The notes below the pieces were generated by a model. That model was not told the DNA's origin and did no database searches. It worked only from the letters and a program-made list of their open reading frames with translations. Shown piece after piece: positions 1-7,964 of a DNA stretch of 35,739 nt (its first letter is position 1; each line of letters starts with the position of its first letter). Both the position numbers and the translations under genes were made by a program. Source of the stretch: CALZFJ01 sp964459845 (GTDB taxonomy: Bacteria > Bacteroidota > Bacteroidia > Bacteroidales > Muribaculaceae); NCBI GenBank assembly GCA_964459845.1, contig CAYWOC010000024.1, forward strand, positions 1 to 35,739, read 5' to 3'.

Positions 1-1
1 G

Positions 2-871
2 TGTTTTTCATATATTTTTTTACCGAAAGTGTGCACTTCGTTTTGGAATTTACATGATTTGTCATGTATAAAAGATATGACTTATATTGAGCCATTTGTT
101 GGTGGTGGAGCTGTTTTATTTTGGATTTTGCAAGAGTATCCGAATATAACGAAAGCTATAGTCAATGATATAAATGAAGAATTGATTTGTACATATAGTG
201 TAATAAAATCAGATGTTGAAAATTTGATTCTTGAATTGACACGGATTCAAGCAGAGTATCTTGCGCTTGATAGTATCGCAAGAAAGGATTATTTTTTATC
301 TCAGCGGGATCGTTTTAATGAGAGAAATAGTTCTATGGTTGAAACGGCAGCATTATTTATTTTCCTAAATAGGACTTGCTTTAACGGATTATATCGTGTA
401 AATTCTAAAGGAAAGTTTAATGTTCCATGCGGGAAATATGCAAATCCTAAAATTTGTGACGAAGAAACATTAAGAGCAGATTCTGATATCCTGCAACGTG
501 TAGAAATTCTATGTGGAGATTTTGCCCAAACGGGGAAATTTGCAGACGAAAATGTATTGTATTATTTTGATCCTCCATATCGTCCACTAACAGAAACCTC
601 TGCATTTACGTCTTATGCAAAATCTGGTTTTGATGACAAAGAACAGATGCGCTTACGAGACTTTTGTGAGCAGATAGCAAAACATAAATCCATATTTATT
701 GCGAGCAATTCAGATCCACAAAATGTGGATAGCGAAGATGATTTTTTTGATTATCTATACAGGAGTTTCTCCATTAAGCGGGTCTCTGCTGCGAGAATGA
801 TAAACTCAAAGGGGAATGGCCGTGGCGCCATTTCTGAGATAATGATTTCAAATGTTGTTAATGTTTACTGA
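2..871 (+). CDS. dpnM: Dam/DpnM-type DNA adenine methyltransferase, 5' end outside window
   Basis: This enzyme would methylate adenine N6 in GATC and protect host DNA from the neighbouring endonuclease. From the GTG at 29, the AdoMet-binding motif EPFVGGG is at residues 21-27, the Dam-like recognition segment starting NRTCFNGLYR at about 114, and the catalytic DPPY at 181-184. That motif order is the alpha class. The frame is open from base 2 with no stop, and the usual N-terminal KWAGGK motif is missing, so the gene almost certainly starts left of the window and GTG 29 is not the true start. It overlaps the start of the endonuclease gene by up to 20 bp. Its base composition is AT-rich compared with the genes after 4 kb, which suggests acquisition. 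The family call is firm; GATC specificity is inferred from the DpnII-like partners. Confidence 0.9.
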   Translation, partial: CFSYIFLPKVCTSFWNLHDLSCIKDMTYIEPFVGGGAVLFWILQEYPNITKAIVNDINEELICTYSVIKSDVENLILELTRIQAEYLALDSIARKDYFLSQRDRFNERNSSMVETAALFIFLNRTCFNGLYRVNSKGKFNVPCGKYANPKICDEETLRADSDILQRVEILCGDFAQTGKFADENVLYYFDPPYRPLTETSAFTSYAKSGFDDKEQMRLRDFCEQIAKHKSIFIASNSDPQNVDSEDDFFDYLYRSFSIKRVSAARMINSKGNGRGAISEIMISNVVNVY

Positions 872-1649
872 TATGAGAGATTTTGACTCTTGGCTTGCCG
901 GTTTTAGACCATCAATAGCCGATTACGAATATTATATCGATTTCAATAAGGTCTTTAATAATGTGGATGCTATAAAAATTCCGCTCAATATCCTGAACTC
1001 TCTTATTGGTTCGAAGAATATTGAAGAAGATTTTAAAAATATCTTGACACAATATCCTGAAACATTGAGCTGTATTCCTATTCTTTTGGCAAAGCGTGAG
1101 CTTGATATTATGGCTATGGACGAAGAAGACCAGATTAATTTTCATTTTGATAAGCCTAATTGCTCAAATGAGGAATATGCTAAGTTTATGCGGAAAACAG
1201 GTCTTTTTGATTTAATGGAGAACCATATAGTCAATAATCTTGTAGATTATGTAACTGGGATAGAAACAGGTCTTGATTCTAATGGTCGTAAGAATAGAGG
1301 AGGCCATTTGATGGAAAATCTTGTGGAAGGTTTTCTTCGCAAAGCTGGACTTGTGAAAGGCAGTTCGTATTTCAAGGAAATGTACATACATGAGATAGAG
1401 GCTAAATGGGGCATAGATTTATCTCCTATATCAAATAATGGAAAAGCCGAAAAGAGGTTCGATTTTGTGGTAAAAGGTAAGGATACTGTTTATGGAATAG
1501 AAACAAATTTTTATACAAGCAGTGGATCCAAATTGAATGAAACAGCTCGCAGCTATAAAACAATTACTTTAGAAACCAAAGATTTAGAATATTTTAAATT
1601 CGTTTGGTTTACGGATGGATGTGGATGGGCAGTGCAAAAAATAATCTGA
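852..1649 (+). CDS. dpnB: DpnII-family type II restriction endonuclease, frameshifted near its C-terminus
   Basis: The product is a GATC-cutting endonuclease of the DpnII/MboI kind. The recognisable region is the C-terminal third: GHLMENLVEGFLRKAGL (about 151-167), KRFDFVV with D204, IETNFY with E217, then SKLNETARSYK. The acidic D and E residues fit a PD-(D/E)XK-like site. The 852 start overlaps the methylase; ATG 873, one base after the methylase stop, is an equally good start. The frame stops at 1649 after VQKII, but the -1 frame continues through a family-like tail to a TAA at 1727-1729 that directly touches the next ATG. The switch lies in a run of six A at 1636-1641; seven A would restore one 852-1729 gene. 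The enzyme may therefore be inactive or phase-variable, or the base may be an assembly error. Confidence 0.88.
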   Translation: MLLMFTDMRDFDSWLAGFRPSIADYEYYIDFNKVFNNVDAIKIPLNILNSLIGSKNIEEDFKNILTQYPETLSCIPILLAKRELDIMAMDEEDQINFHFDKPNCSNEEYAKFMRKTGLFDLMENHIVNNLVDYVTGIETGLDSNGRKNRGGHLMENLVEGFLRKAGLVKGSSYFKEMYIHEIEAKWGIDLSPISNNGKAEKRFDFVVKGKDTVYGIETNFYTSSGSKLNETARSYKTITLETKDLEYFKFVWFTDGCGWAVQKII

Positions 1650-1729
1650 AAGAAACATTTGATGTTTTGGACTGTTTATACAATATCGCAGATCTTGAAA
1701 GTGGAATAATATCTAAAGTACTTATTTAA
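1640..1729 (+). other. Out-of-frame 3' end of the restriction endonuclease gene
   Basis: Read in the frame that starts AAT AAT CTG at 1640, this stretch encodes NNLKETFDVLDCLYNIADLE followed by a short tail and TAA at 1727-1729. From memory of DpnII-type enzymes, this matches their usual C-terminal ending. It is joined to the upstream frame only if one extra A is present in the A run at 1636-1641. Confidence 0.75.
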
Positions 1730-2614
1730 ATGCCAGTTGCTTATTATAAGTCAGAAAATAGAGATTTTACTCTTGTTAAAGGAGATTGTATTGAACTCTT
1801 GAATTCGTTTGATTTCAAGTTTGATATGATTTTTGCAGATCCTCCATATCATCTGTCAAATGGAGGAATAAGTGTTCAAAGTGGTAAAATGGTGTCTGTA
1901 AATAAGGGCGATTGGGATAAGTCAAACGGCTATGAAGAAGATTATATTTTTGATAAATCATGGATTTCGGCTTGTCGGAATAAGTTGAAAAGTAATGGAA
2001 CAATTTGGATAAGCGGTACTTATCACAATATATTTTCTGTGGCAAGATGTTTAACTGAATTGGGGTTTAAAATATTGAATTGCATTACTTGGGAAAAAAC
2101 AAACCCGCCACCAAATCTGTCGTGTAAATATTTTACTTATTCTGAGGAGTATATTTTATGGGCTCGAAAGGAGGCAAAAGTTTCTCACTTTTTCAATTAT
2201 GAACTTATGAAAAGAATTAATGGTGGCACTCAAATGCGTGATGTTTGGCGGCTACCTGCAATTGCACGGTGGGAAAAATCTTGTGGCAAGCATCCTACAC
2301 AAAAACCGTTGTGTGTCCTTTCTCGTATAATTCAGGCTTCAACTCTTCCGGGTGCATGGATTTTAGATCCGTTTACTGGCAGTAGTACGACAGGTGTTGC
2401 TGCAAACTTGTTGGATTGCCGTTTTCTTGGAATAGATCAAAATGAGGAGTTTCTAGCCTTAAGTAAAGCCCGTCGTGAGGAAATTAATGATATTTCTAAG
2501 CGCAGAATATTTTTGGAAAAACTTCATATACAATCACCGTTGCTTGAGGAACAACAGGATTTATGCGTTATAAATGAGCCTTATGTGCGTTATGAACAGG
2601 ACTTGCCATTTTAA
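1730..2614 (+). CDS. dpnA: DpnA-type second DNA adenine methyltransferase (N6_N4_Mtase)
   Basis: This is the second methylase of a DpnII-like system. In the Streptococcus system DpnA methylates GATC adenine and can also act on single-stranded DNA. The catalytic FADPPYHLSNGG is at residues 35-46 and the AdoMet-binding DPFTGSSTTG at 213-222, preceded by HPTQKPL. That order, catalytic motif first, is the beta class and differs from the first methylase. The stretch GKMVSVNKGDWDK after DPPY is typical of DpnA relatives. The ATG immediately follows the TAA of the restored endonuclease frame, so the three genes look like one transcription unit with tight coupling. The length, 294 residues, is slightly above the family's usual size. 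The single-strand activity is family knowledge and is not visible here. Confidence 0.92.
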   Translation: MPVAYYKSENRDFTLVKGDCIELLNSFDFKFDMIFADPPYHLSNGGISVQSGKMVSVNKGDWDKSNGYEEDYIFDKSWISACRNKLKSNGTIWISGTYHNIFSVARCLTELGFKILNCITWEKTNPPPNLSCKYFTYSEEYILWARKEAKVSHFFNYELMKRINGGTQMRDVWRLPAIARWEKSCGKHPTQKPLCVLSRIIQASTLPGAWILDPFTGSSTTGVAANLLDCRFLGIDQNEEFLALSKARREEINDISKRRIFLEKLHIQSPLLEEQQDLCVINEPYVRYEQDLPF

Positions 2615-2625
2615 CATAGTATTGA

Positions 2626-2664
2626 AAAACATTACTGTCCGTTTTCAGTGGACAGTAATGTTTT
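2626..2664. terminator. Bidirectional intrinsic terminator between convergent operons
   Basis: A perfect 15-bp inverted repeat (2626-2640 with 2650-2664) encloses a 9-nt loop. The right arm ends in TTTT and the left arm starts with AAAA, so it can work for the methylase operon on the plus strand and for the minus-strand operon. The stop codon of the minus-strand gene overlaps the right arm. Confidence 0.85.
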
Positions 2665-4126
2665 AATATTGCCACTTGGATTTTTCGATGAAAACATATT
2701 CTTTCAAGGTATTGCCCCAGTTGCTTGCAGTGACAACATCATCTTTGTTTATTTCACCGCTTAGTAGGCATTGCATCCTCAGCTCATCTCCATCTTTGCC
2801 TGAAAAAGGCGTTATGCCCGAATAGAAGAATCCACACTCCTCCTGTAGCGCGGATATGATGGCTGGAGCTTGTTCGCTCGTTATTGGTACTCTGAAATAA
2901 GCGACTTCAGCTCCCGCACCCATGGCTTGTCGCAGAATGGCTTCGACGCTTTTCACGAAGTCGAGACTGCTGTATTGGCTGATGGATATGATTACCTGCC
3001 CCCACACGGTATTAAAATTGGTTTCGATAACCGAATGGGTATAGGTAGTGGCATCTGAGCCGTCGGATATTTCTATCTTGTGGTCGAAACCGAGCTGTTT
3101 GTAGGTCTCCCTCACGATGTCGGCATGGCGTTGCGGCACGTATATCGTCTGTCGATTGCCTGTGCCGGTGGGCTTGAAGTAGTTCATCGTGGATTGCCTG
3201 TCGCCCTCACCTTTGCGCTTGATCATGCTTTCAACGGAGTTTGGCACATATCCGAGTTCCAAAGCGGTTTCCACACATCCGAGTTCCACATTCACGCGTT
3301 GAGAATATGGGTATCCAGTTATGGCATTGCTGAACACTCCATATTGTCCACATTCTTGGGCATAATTCAGCAGGTTCTGCTTCAAGGTGAAGAACAGTTG
3401 CCGCTTAGTATATTGCGACATCACGAAAGCCTGCCCGCATTCGCTTATAACGTCGCTCGCCTTGTTTTTTAACATTCCTGCGTGTGCCACAATCTTGCCT
3501 TTTGAGTTCACAGCCACAAAGCCTTCATAAAGTCCGTCGCAGTGTTTCTGTCTTATGGCATCGGCGTTGTACATATCGGCGGCAGAATAGCTGTAGCCAA
3601 AAACGTAGTAAAGGCATTGCACAAGCGACTCCATGTCGTCATCGGTGATGCGGCGCAGTGTCACCTCATCGGTGGCAAGCTCTCTGGTATTCAGCTTTTC
3701 CACGTCAGAACATTCAGGCTCTGGCATATCGATGTCGATAGTCAATGTTATGCTTTGTCCCGACTTGCCGCGATAATCGACCGTAAAGGAAGAACAGAGC
3801 GCATGGATGATGCTCATTGACAGCATCGACTGCTCGTCTTCCGGACGGTCGATGTCGTAGGCATAAGGCACGCCGTAGAAGTCGAAGCGAATCAATAGCT
3901 GCCCAGGGCGGCTAATCAATGTCACCTCTATCGTGGCATCCTCGTCGTTGTTGAGGGCATGATTGGATATGCCGACGAAAATCTCCTCCACAATCATCTC
4001 GATGTGCAGAAGTTTGTCTTTCTGCACACCGAAATGTTCTGCCAGCTTCATGATGAAGCTTTGTAGTGGAGCTATCTCATACAGCTCGGTGGAAGTCGTT
4101 ATTTTAGCTAAGAATTTTTCAGACAT
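2663..4126 (-). CDS. Degenerate RsbW-like HATPase fused to GNAT-like acyltransferase region
   Basis: Residues 1-140 resemble an anti-sigma-factor serine kinase of the RsbW/SpoIIAB type, with an N-box-like EEIFVGISN at 47-55. The ATP-binding boxes look damaged: the G1 region reads FDFYGVPYAYD (81-91) with D-x-x-G spacing, and the G2 region (98-104) lacks the glycines. Residues 155-305 look like a GNAT acyltransferase (TLRRITDDD, then GFVAVNSKGKIVAHAG, then GYPYSQRVNVELG). Residues 320-487 are unassigned. The gene is the last of six, 12 bp after the LuxC-PaaK gene. A plausible role is a STAS-binding pseudo-kinase whose acyltransferase part is the output of the switch. HATPase resemblance is fairly sure, the GNAT call moderate, the role inference. 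Confidence 0.75.
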   Translation of the reverse strand: MSEKFLAKITTSTELYEIAPLQSFIMKLAEHFGVQKDKLLHIEMIVEEIFVGISNHALNNDEDATIEVTLISRPGQLLIRFDFYGVPYAYDIDRPEDEQSMLSMSIIHALCSSFTVDYRGKSGQSITLTIDIDMPEPECSDVEKLNTRELATDEVTLRRITDDDMESLVQCLYYVFGYSYSAADMYNADAIRQKHCDGLYEGFVAVNSKGKIVAHAGMLKNKASDVISECGQAFVMSQYTKRQLFFTLKQNLLNYAQECGQYGVFSNAITGYPYSQRVNVELGCVETALELGYVPNSVESMIKRKGEGDRQSTMNYFKPTGTGNRQTIYVPQRHADIVRETYKQLGFDHKIEISDGSDATTYTHSVIETNFNTVWGQVIISISQYSSLDFVKSVEAILRQAMGAGAEVAYFRVPITSEQAPAIISALQEECGFFYSGITPFSGKDGDELRMQCLLSGEINKDDVVTASNWGNTLKEYVFIEKSKWQY

Positions 4127-4138
4127 TTTCTCGTATTA

Positions 4139-6808
4139 TCAGAAGCGTTTGTCAATTACCTGTTTTAGCTTTCCTGTGCGTTGGTTGCGAGGCAAAGCGT
4201 TAGGTCGCATGATGTTGATGACAGGAGGCAGAATGCTGCCGGTCTTCATGAATGCGAGAAACTCGTGCTTCTCGGTAAGCAGCGTGTCGTAGAAATCTTT
4301 TTGCAACTTCTGCATGTCGTCGTCGGTCAGGTTGTCCACAGTTTCTATGTCTATGGTCAAACGGTCTTTAAGGTCGATGACTTCGGCGGTCATGCGGAAG
4401 TGAAACGACAGCTTGTCGAATTTTCCGATAACATCGGCAATAGAGTCGAGCTGAATGTTTCCGCCACCAATTATAAGGGTGTCATCGGAGCGGCCCTCAA
4501 GCTCCATAAGCTTCACCGTTCTGCCGCAAGAGCAACGTCGAGTGAGAATACGTCCCATATCGCCTATCTCATATCGGATGAGCGGCATAAGAGTGCGGTT
4601 GTAGTTTGTTACCAGAATCTTTCCGCTTTCTCCGTCGGGAACAGGCTGATTTGTCTCAGGATCCACCACCTCCATAATGCAGTAGTCCTCGTGTATGTGG
4701 TGAGTGGAGCCGGAGCATTCCTCACATTGGAAACCTATGCAGCCGGTATCGTTGCTAAGATAGCCTGTGGATGCGAATTTCTTTGTGCCGAGTACTTTTG
4801 CGATATATTCTTTAGAAGCAGGGAAGAGATGCTCGCCGCCAGTCACTATTTTCGGAATCTTGATGTCGGTGAGGTTGTTGCGTTCCACATATTCAGCAAG
4901 CGACATTATCACAGAAGGGATGGATATGGCTCCAGTGGGTTTGAATGCGCGAATAGCTGAAATCATATCCTCCATAGCTATGTTCCCGGCTATAGGCAGC
5001 ACATGTGCACCAGTGGCTTCCACAGCTTCGTTGTGACTGAGGAAGGAAGCCCACATGTTGCCGGCGAATAGCAGATTGGCTACGATGTCGGTCTTGTCGA
5101 ATATGCTCAGAGCATATCCCTTCCCTATAAGTCGGGCATTGATGTGATTTTCCTCATTGGTGCGGTGAATGTATTTAGGGTCGCCAGTAGTGCCTCCGCT
5201 GCCGAAGCTTATGCTGTCGCCAAGAGGCGCTGTGAGCAGCCCTTCACCCTTAGGCGGCAGGTGTTTTTTCAGTTCATCGGGAGTAAGCACAGGCAGTTTC
5301 GACAGTTCGTCGAGTGATTTAAGGTCACATTCAGGAAGACGCTCGTGATAAAATGGCGAATGCTTGCGTGTGTAGTGCAGGAAAGCGTTGAGCCGCAGTA
5401 GAGTTATGCGCTTTCGCTCGTCATCATCAAGATAGTCGAAAGGATTCTCAAAAGGTTTGTCGGAGCCAATCGACACCCATCGCAGCAGTTCACTTGTGCC
5501 GCGAGTCCCGTCGTGAGGAGTTCCGTGCTTGCGCCGCGTCATCCATCCTATATCGGTTATGCGGTCGGCTCCCATAAGTGTCAGCTCATTGGAGATGTTC
5601 AATTTTTTGTCGGTAGGCATAAGCAGCGCCACCGATTGTATGAACTGCCCATATTCGCGCAGAGCATCGATTGTGGCAGTGTCGTGGTCGGGCGAAATGA
5701 TGATGTAGGCAGTGCGGTGGTGTGGCGATACCTTAAATTCACATTTATTCTGAATTATGATTGTCCAGTCCTGATTGTCGATAGCCGGTATAATCAGCTC
5801 GGCATCGCCAAGAGCCTGATCCACACGAGCCAATTCCCTTGTACGCAGAATCTCTACTGCCTCATTTATCGGAATTTTGCTGTGTGGAACGGCTTTCGCA
5901 TAGTGTTGCAGTCCTTTTTTCAATTCTTGTGCGAAGCGGAGGGCTTTCTCTTTGGAGTCGATGAATACGGCATGTGGGGAAGAGCAAGCCGACTGCTCCC
6001 ACATGGTGAAGTCGCGAGCCATTTCCATAGCCACATTGCCAATGTTGTCATCGGTGAGCGACTTGTCGCTCATTATGGACAATGAGTATTTAGGTCCGTA
6101 TTCTATGATTTTTGTGTGGAATCCTGTGCCTTGGCGATAAGCTTCAACGGTGTCTTTGCCTCCATACACCACAATAACATCGGCGTTCTGTTTTAGCACA
6201 CCTTCCACCTCCTTGTCGCCACCGCGGAAAGGAACAAGGGCAAACGATTTCGACAGAGTGCCTTCGTAGTCACACTCTTTAAGCACCTTTGCGAACAGAA
6301 CCGGGAACACTGGATCGGCAGACGACATTTTAAGGATGTTCACATTCTTGGTGATTAATCCTTGAACCAGCGTATCGACAGCACCCACAAATACGTTCCC
6401 AGCCGATACGTGAGCCACGATTCCGTGAGGTACTGCCTTCACCATGCCCTTGAAGTGAGGCTCATAGGTGAAAGAGTCCACATATTCGATATTGCCAAGG
6501 TCGGTCTGCATACGAGCTTTCAGGTTGTCGTAGCATAATATGCCAGATATGGTTTCCAGTCCGGCTTCCACCATTTGCGCGCTCCATCCGAGTTGTGCCA
6601 CCATTATTGTGACAATATCCTTGTAGAGTGCTGACTGCCTGTCGGATAATTTTTGGCCAGTGCGGTCAAGGATATCAAGGATGTAAGCGATAGGCATACG
6701 AGCTATTGCATCTTTGCGCTTGCGAGCCATATCGATGATTTCTTCCATATCTTGTTGGGTGATGCGCTCGCTGTTGCGCAGTTCACCGAAAAAATACCAT
6801 TCAGTCAT
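4139..6808 (-). CDS. LuxC-like acyl-CoA reductase fused to PaaK-like adenylate-forming ligase
   Basis: The protein has two enzymes in 889 residues. Residues 1-445 are LuxC-like, the NADPH-dependent reductase that turns acyl groups into aldehydes; VAHVSAGNVFVGAVDTLVQG (131-150) and the catalytic-type Cys275 in WEQSACSSPH are visible. Residues 455-889 are an adenylate-forming ligase of the phenylacetate-CoA ligase kind, with the phosphate loop SGGTTGDPK at 537-545, TGYLSNDTGC in the middle, and a late GRSDDTLIIGGGNI. The fused ligase could supply an acyl- or aryl-CoA directly to the reductase. It lies 13 bp downstream of the LuxE-like gene. LuxC and LuxE normally serve bacterial luciferase, but no luciferase gene is present. 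The substrate is unknown. Confidence 0.88.
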   Translation of the reverse strand: MTEWYFFGELRNSERITQQDMEEIIDMARKRKDAIARMPIAYILDILDRTGQKLSDRQSALYKDIVTIMVAQLGWSAQMVEAGLETISGILCYDNLKARMQTDLGNIEYVDSFTYEPHFKGMVKAVPHGIVAHVSAGNVFVGAVDTLVQGLITKNVNILKMSSADPVFPVLFAKVLKECDYEGTLSKSFALVPFRGGDKEVEGVLKQNADVIVVYGGKDTVEAYRQGTGFHTKIIEYGPKYSLSIMSDKSLTDDNIGNVAMEMARDFTMWEQSACSSPHAVFIDSKEKALRFAQELKKGLQHYAKAVPHSKIPINEAVEILRTRELARVDQALGDAELIIPAIDNQDWTIIIQNKCEFKVSPHHRTAYIIISPDHDTATIDALREYGQFIQSVALLMPTDKKLNISNELTLMGADRITDIGWMTRRKHGTPHDGTRGTSELLRWVSIGSDKPFENPFDYLDDDERKRITLLRLNAFLHYTRKHSPFYHERLPECDLKSLDELSKLPVLTPDELKKHLPPKGEGLLTAPLGDSISFGSGGTTGDPKYIHRTNEENHINARLIGKGYALSIFDKTDIVANLLFAGNMWASFLSHNEAVEATGAHVLPIAGNIAMEDMISAIRAFKPTGAISIPSVIMSLAEYVERNNLTDIKIPKIVTGGEHLFPASKEYIAKVLGTKKFASTGYLSNDTGCIGFQCEECSGSTHHIHEDYCIMEVVDPETNQPVPDGESGKILVTNYNRTLMPLIRYEIGDMGRILTRRCSCGRTVKLMELEGRSDDTLIIGGGNIQLDSIADVIGKFDKLSFHFRMTAEVIDLKDRLTIDIETVDNLTDDDMQKLQKDFYDTLLTEKHEFLAFMKTGSILPPVINIMRPNALPRNQRTGKLKQVIDKRF

Positions 6809-6821
6809 AGTCTCTTATATT

Positions 6822-7937
6822 TTATCTGTTCAACAATTGAGCTGCCGAAATTCCGCATCCGGCATATTTTTTCACGCCTGCGCGTCCACGGAGTTCTATC
6901 CATTTTCCTTCACGACCACATTCGCAGTGTGAATGGAGGCAGCCGAAGTCGGTGCTGAGTATTGATAGGGCAGGAGTGCTTCGTATGTATGGAGTGACGA
7001 GTTTCAGCAGACCCTGCTCGCCGTCGGGCAGCACTTCAAGAGTGCGAGGCGACACGGCGCACACTCTTGAATATATGGGTACATGCAGATGTCCGTGTTC
7101 GCACGTCATATATGGGATGCCGTGCTCCACCATTCCATATACATCGCGTATTCTGTCGGCACTGATTCCGAGGACTCTGTTCACGAGTTCCACATATTCT
7201 GTGTAGCTGATGGTCTTGCCAGTGTAGTTTTTCCATCCTCCGCCTGAGAACAGAACGCTGTCATTATGGAACTTGAAACTGATGCCGCGCTTGTCAAGCT
7301 CGGTGAGCGTCATATATCCGAAAGCTGGGAAGCCTGTGATTCGCAGCGGCAATCCACTGTCGGCAAATTCTTTCAGTTTTGCGATACCCTCTTCTATGTT
7401 GAATTCCGGGTTTCCGTATTTGTCGCTGTGGATGGCAAAGAATGTCTCGTGGTCTTTGGCGAACTGCGCATACACGCTGTGGGCATGTGCTGCTCCGCGC
7501 GAGCCGCTGACATCAGGTGCATAGGAGAACACAAGGTTGTTCACCTCTTGGTCGTAGGCGGCAAGACCGTAGCTTTCTACAATGCTTTTGCGGGTGAACG
7601 CTTGGCGTTCCATCGAGATTTTGTCCCAATTAATCTGGCTTTTGCTCCCTGTTGTGCCAGAAGATGTGAATGTCTTCACAATCTCCGACTCTGGCAGGCT
7701 GAGCAACTTATGCTCCTTGAAAGCCGTCACGAATATTGCCGGAATGTGCAGTATGTCGTCTTCCGTTTTGATGTCGCCGGCCGTGAAGCCATATTGCTGT
7801 TGAATACCTCGAAACACTTGTGAGTGCTTGCAGTGGAAGTCAAACATTTCGCGAACCGATTTTATGAACAAATCGGAAGTCTGCCCAAAGTTGAAGGCAT
7901 CGCTAATGGTGAATAGTTTGTCGGTGTTTCCTTCCAT
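6822..7937 (-). CDS. luxE: LuxE-like acyl-protein synthetase
   Basis: LuxE adenylates a fatty acid and passes the acyl group to its own cysteine and then to LuxC for reduction. The 371-residue length matches the family. TFTSSGTTGSKSQI, about residues 89-102, is the adenylate-forming phosphate loop; FSYAPDVSGSRG and DVYGMVEHG are also present. A cysteine at about 361 in YAGCGISAAQLL sits where LuxE enzymes carry the acyl-accepting cysteine near the C-terminus (from memory). The gene is 27 bp after the MATE gene and 13 bp before the LuxC-PaaK gene. The pair implies a fatty-acid-reductase-like complex without luciferase. The acid could be fatty or aromatic; the sequence does not say which. Confidence 0.9.
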   Translation of the reverse strand: MEGNTDKLFTISDAFNFGQTSDLFIKSVREMFDFHCKHSQVFRGIQQQYGFTAGDIKTEDDILHIPAIFVTAFKEHKLLSLPESEIVKTFTSSGTTGSKSQINWDKISMERQAFTRKSIVESYGLAAYDQEVNNLVFSYAPDVSGSRGAAHAHSVYAQFAKDHETFFAIHSDKYGNPEFNIEEGIAKLKEFADSGLPLRITGFPAFGYMTLTELDKRGISFKFHNDSVLFSGGGWKNYTGKTISYTEYVELVNRVLGISADRIRDVYGMVEHGIPYMTCEHGHLHVPIYSRVCAVSPRTLEVLPDGEQGLLKLVTPYIRSTPALSILSTDFGCLHSHCECGREGKWIELRGRAGVKKYAGCGISAAQLLNR

Positions 7938-7964
7938 AATATTTAAGTTTAAATTATTGATATT

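Noticed and set aside
4181..6140. Long plus-strand open frames opposite the LuxC-PaaK gene
   Set aside because: They contain no recognisable motif and follow from the codon pattern of the real minus-strand gene, which carries full domain signatures.
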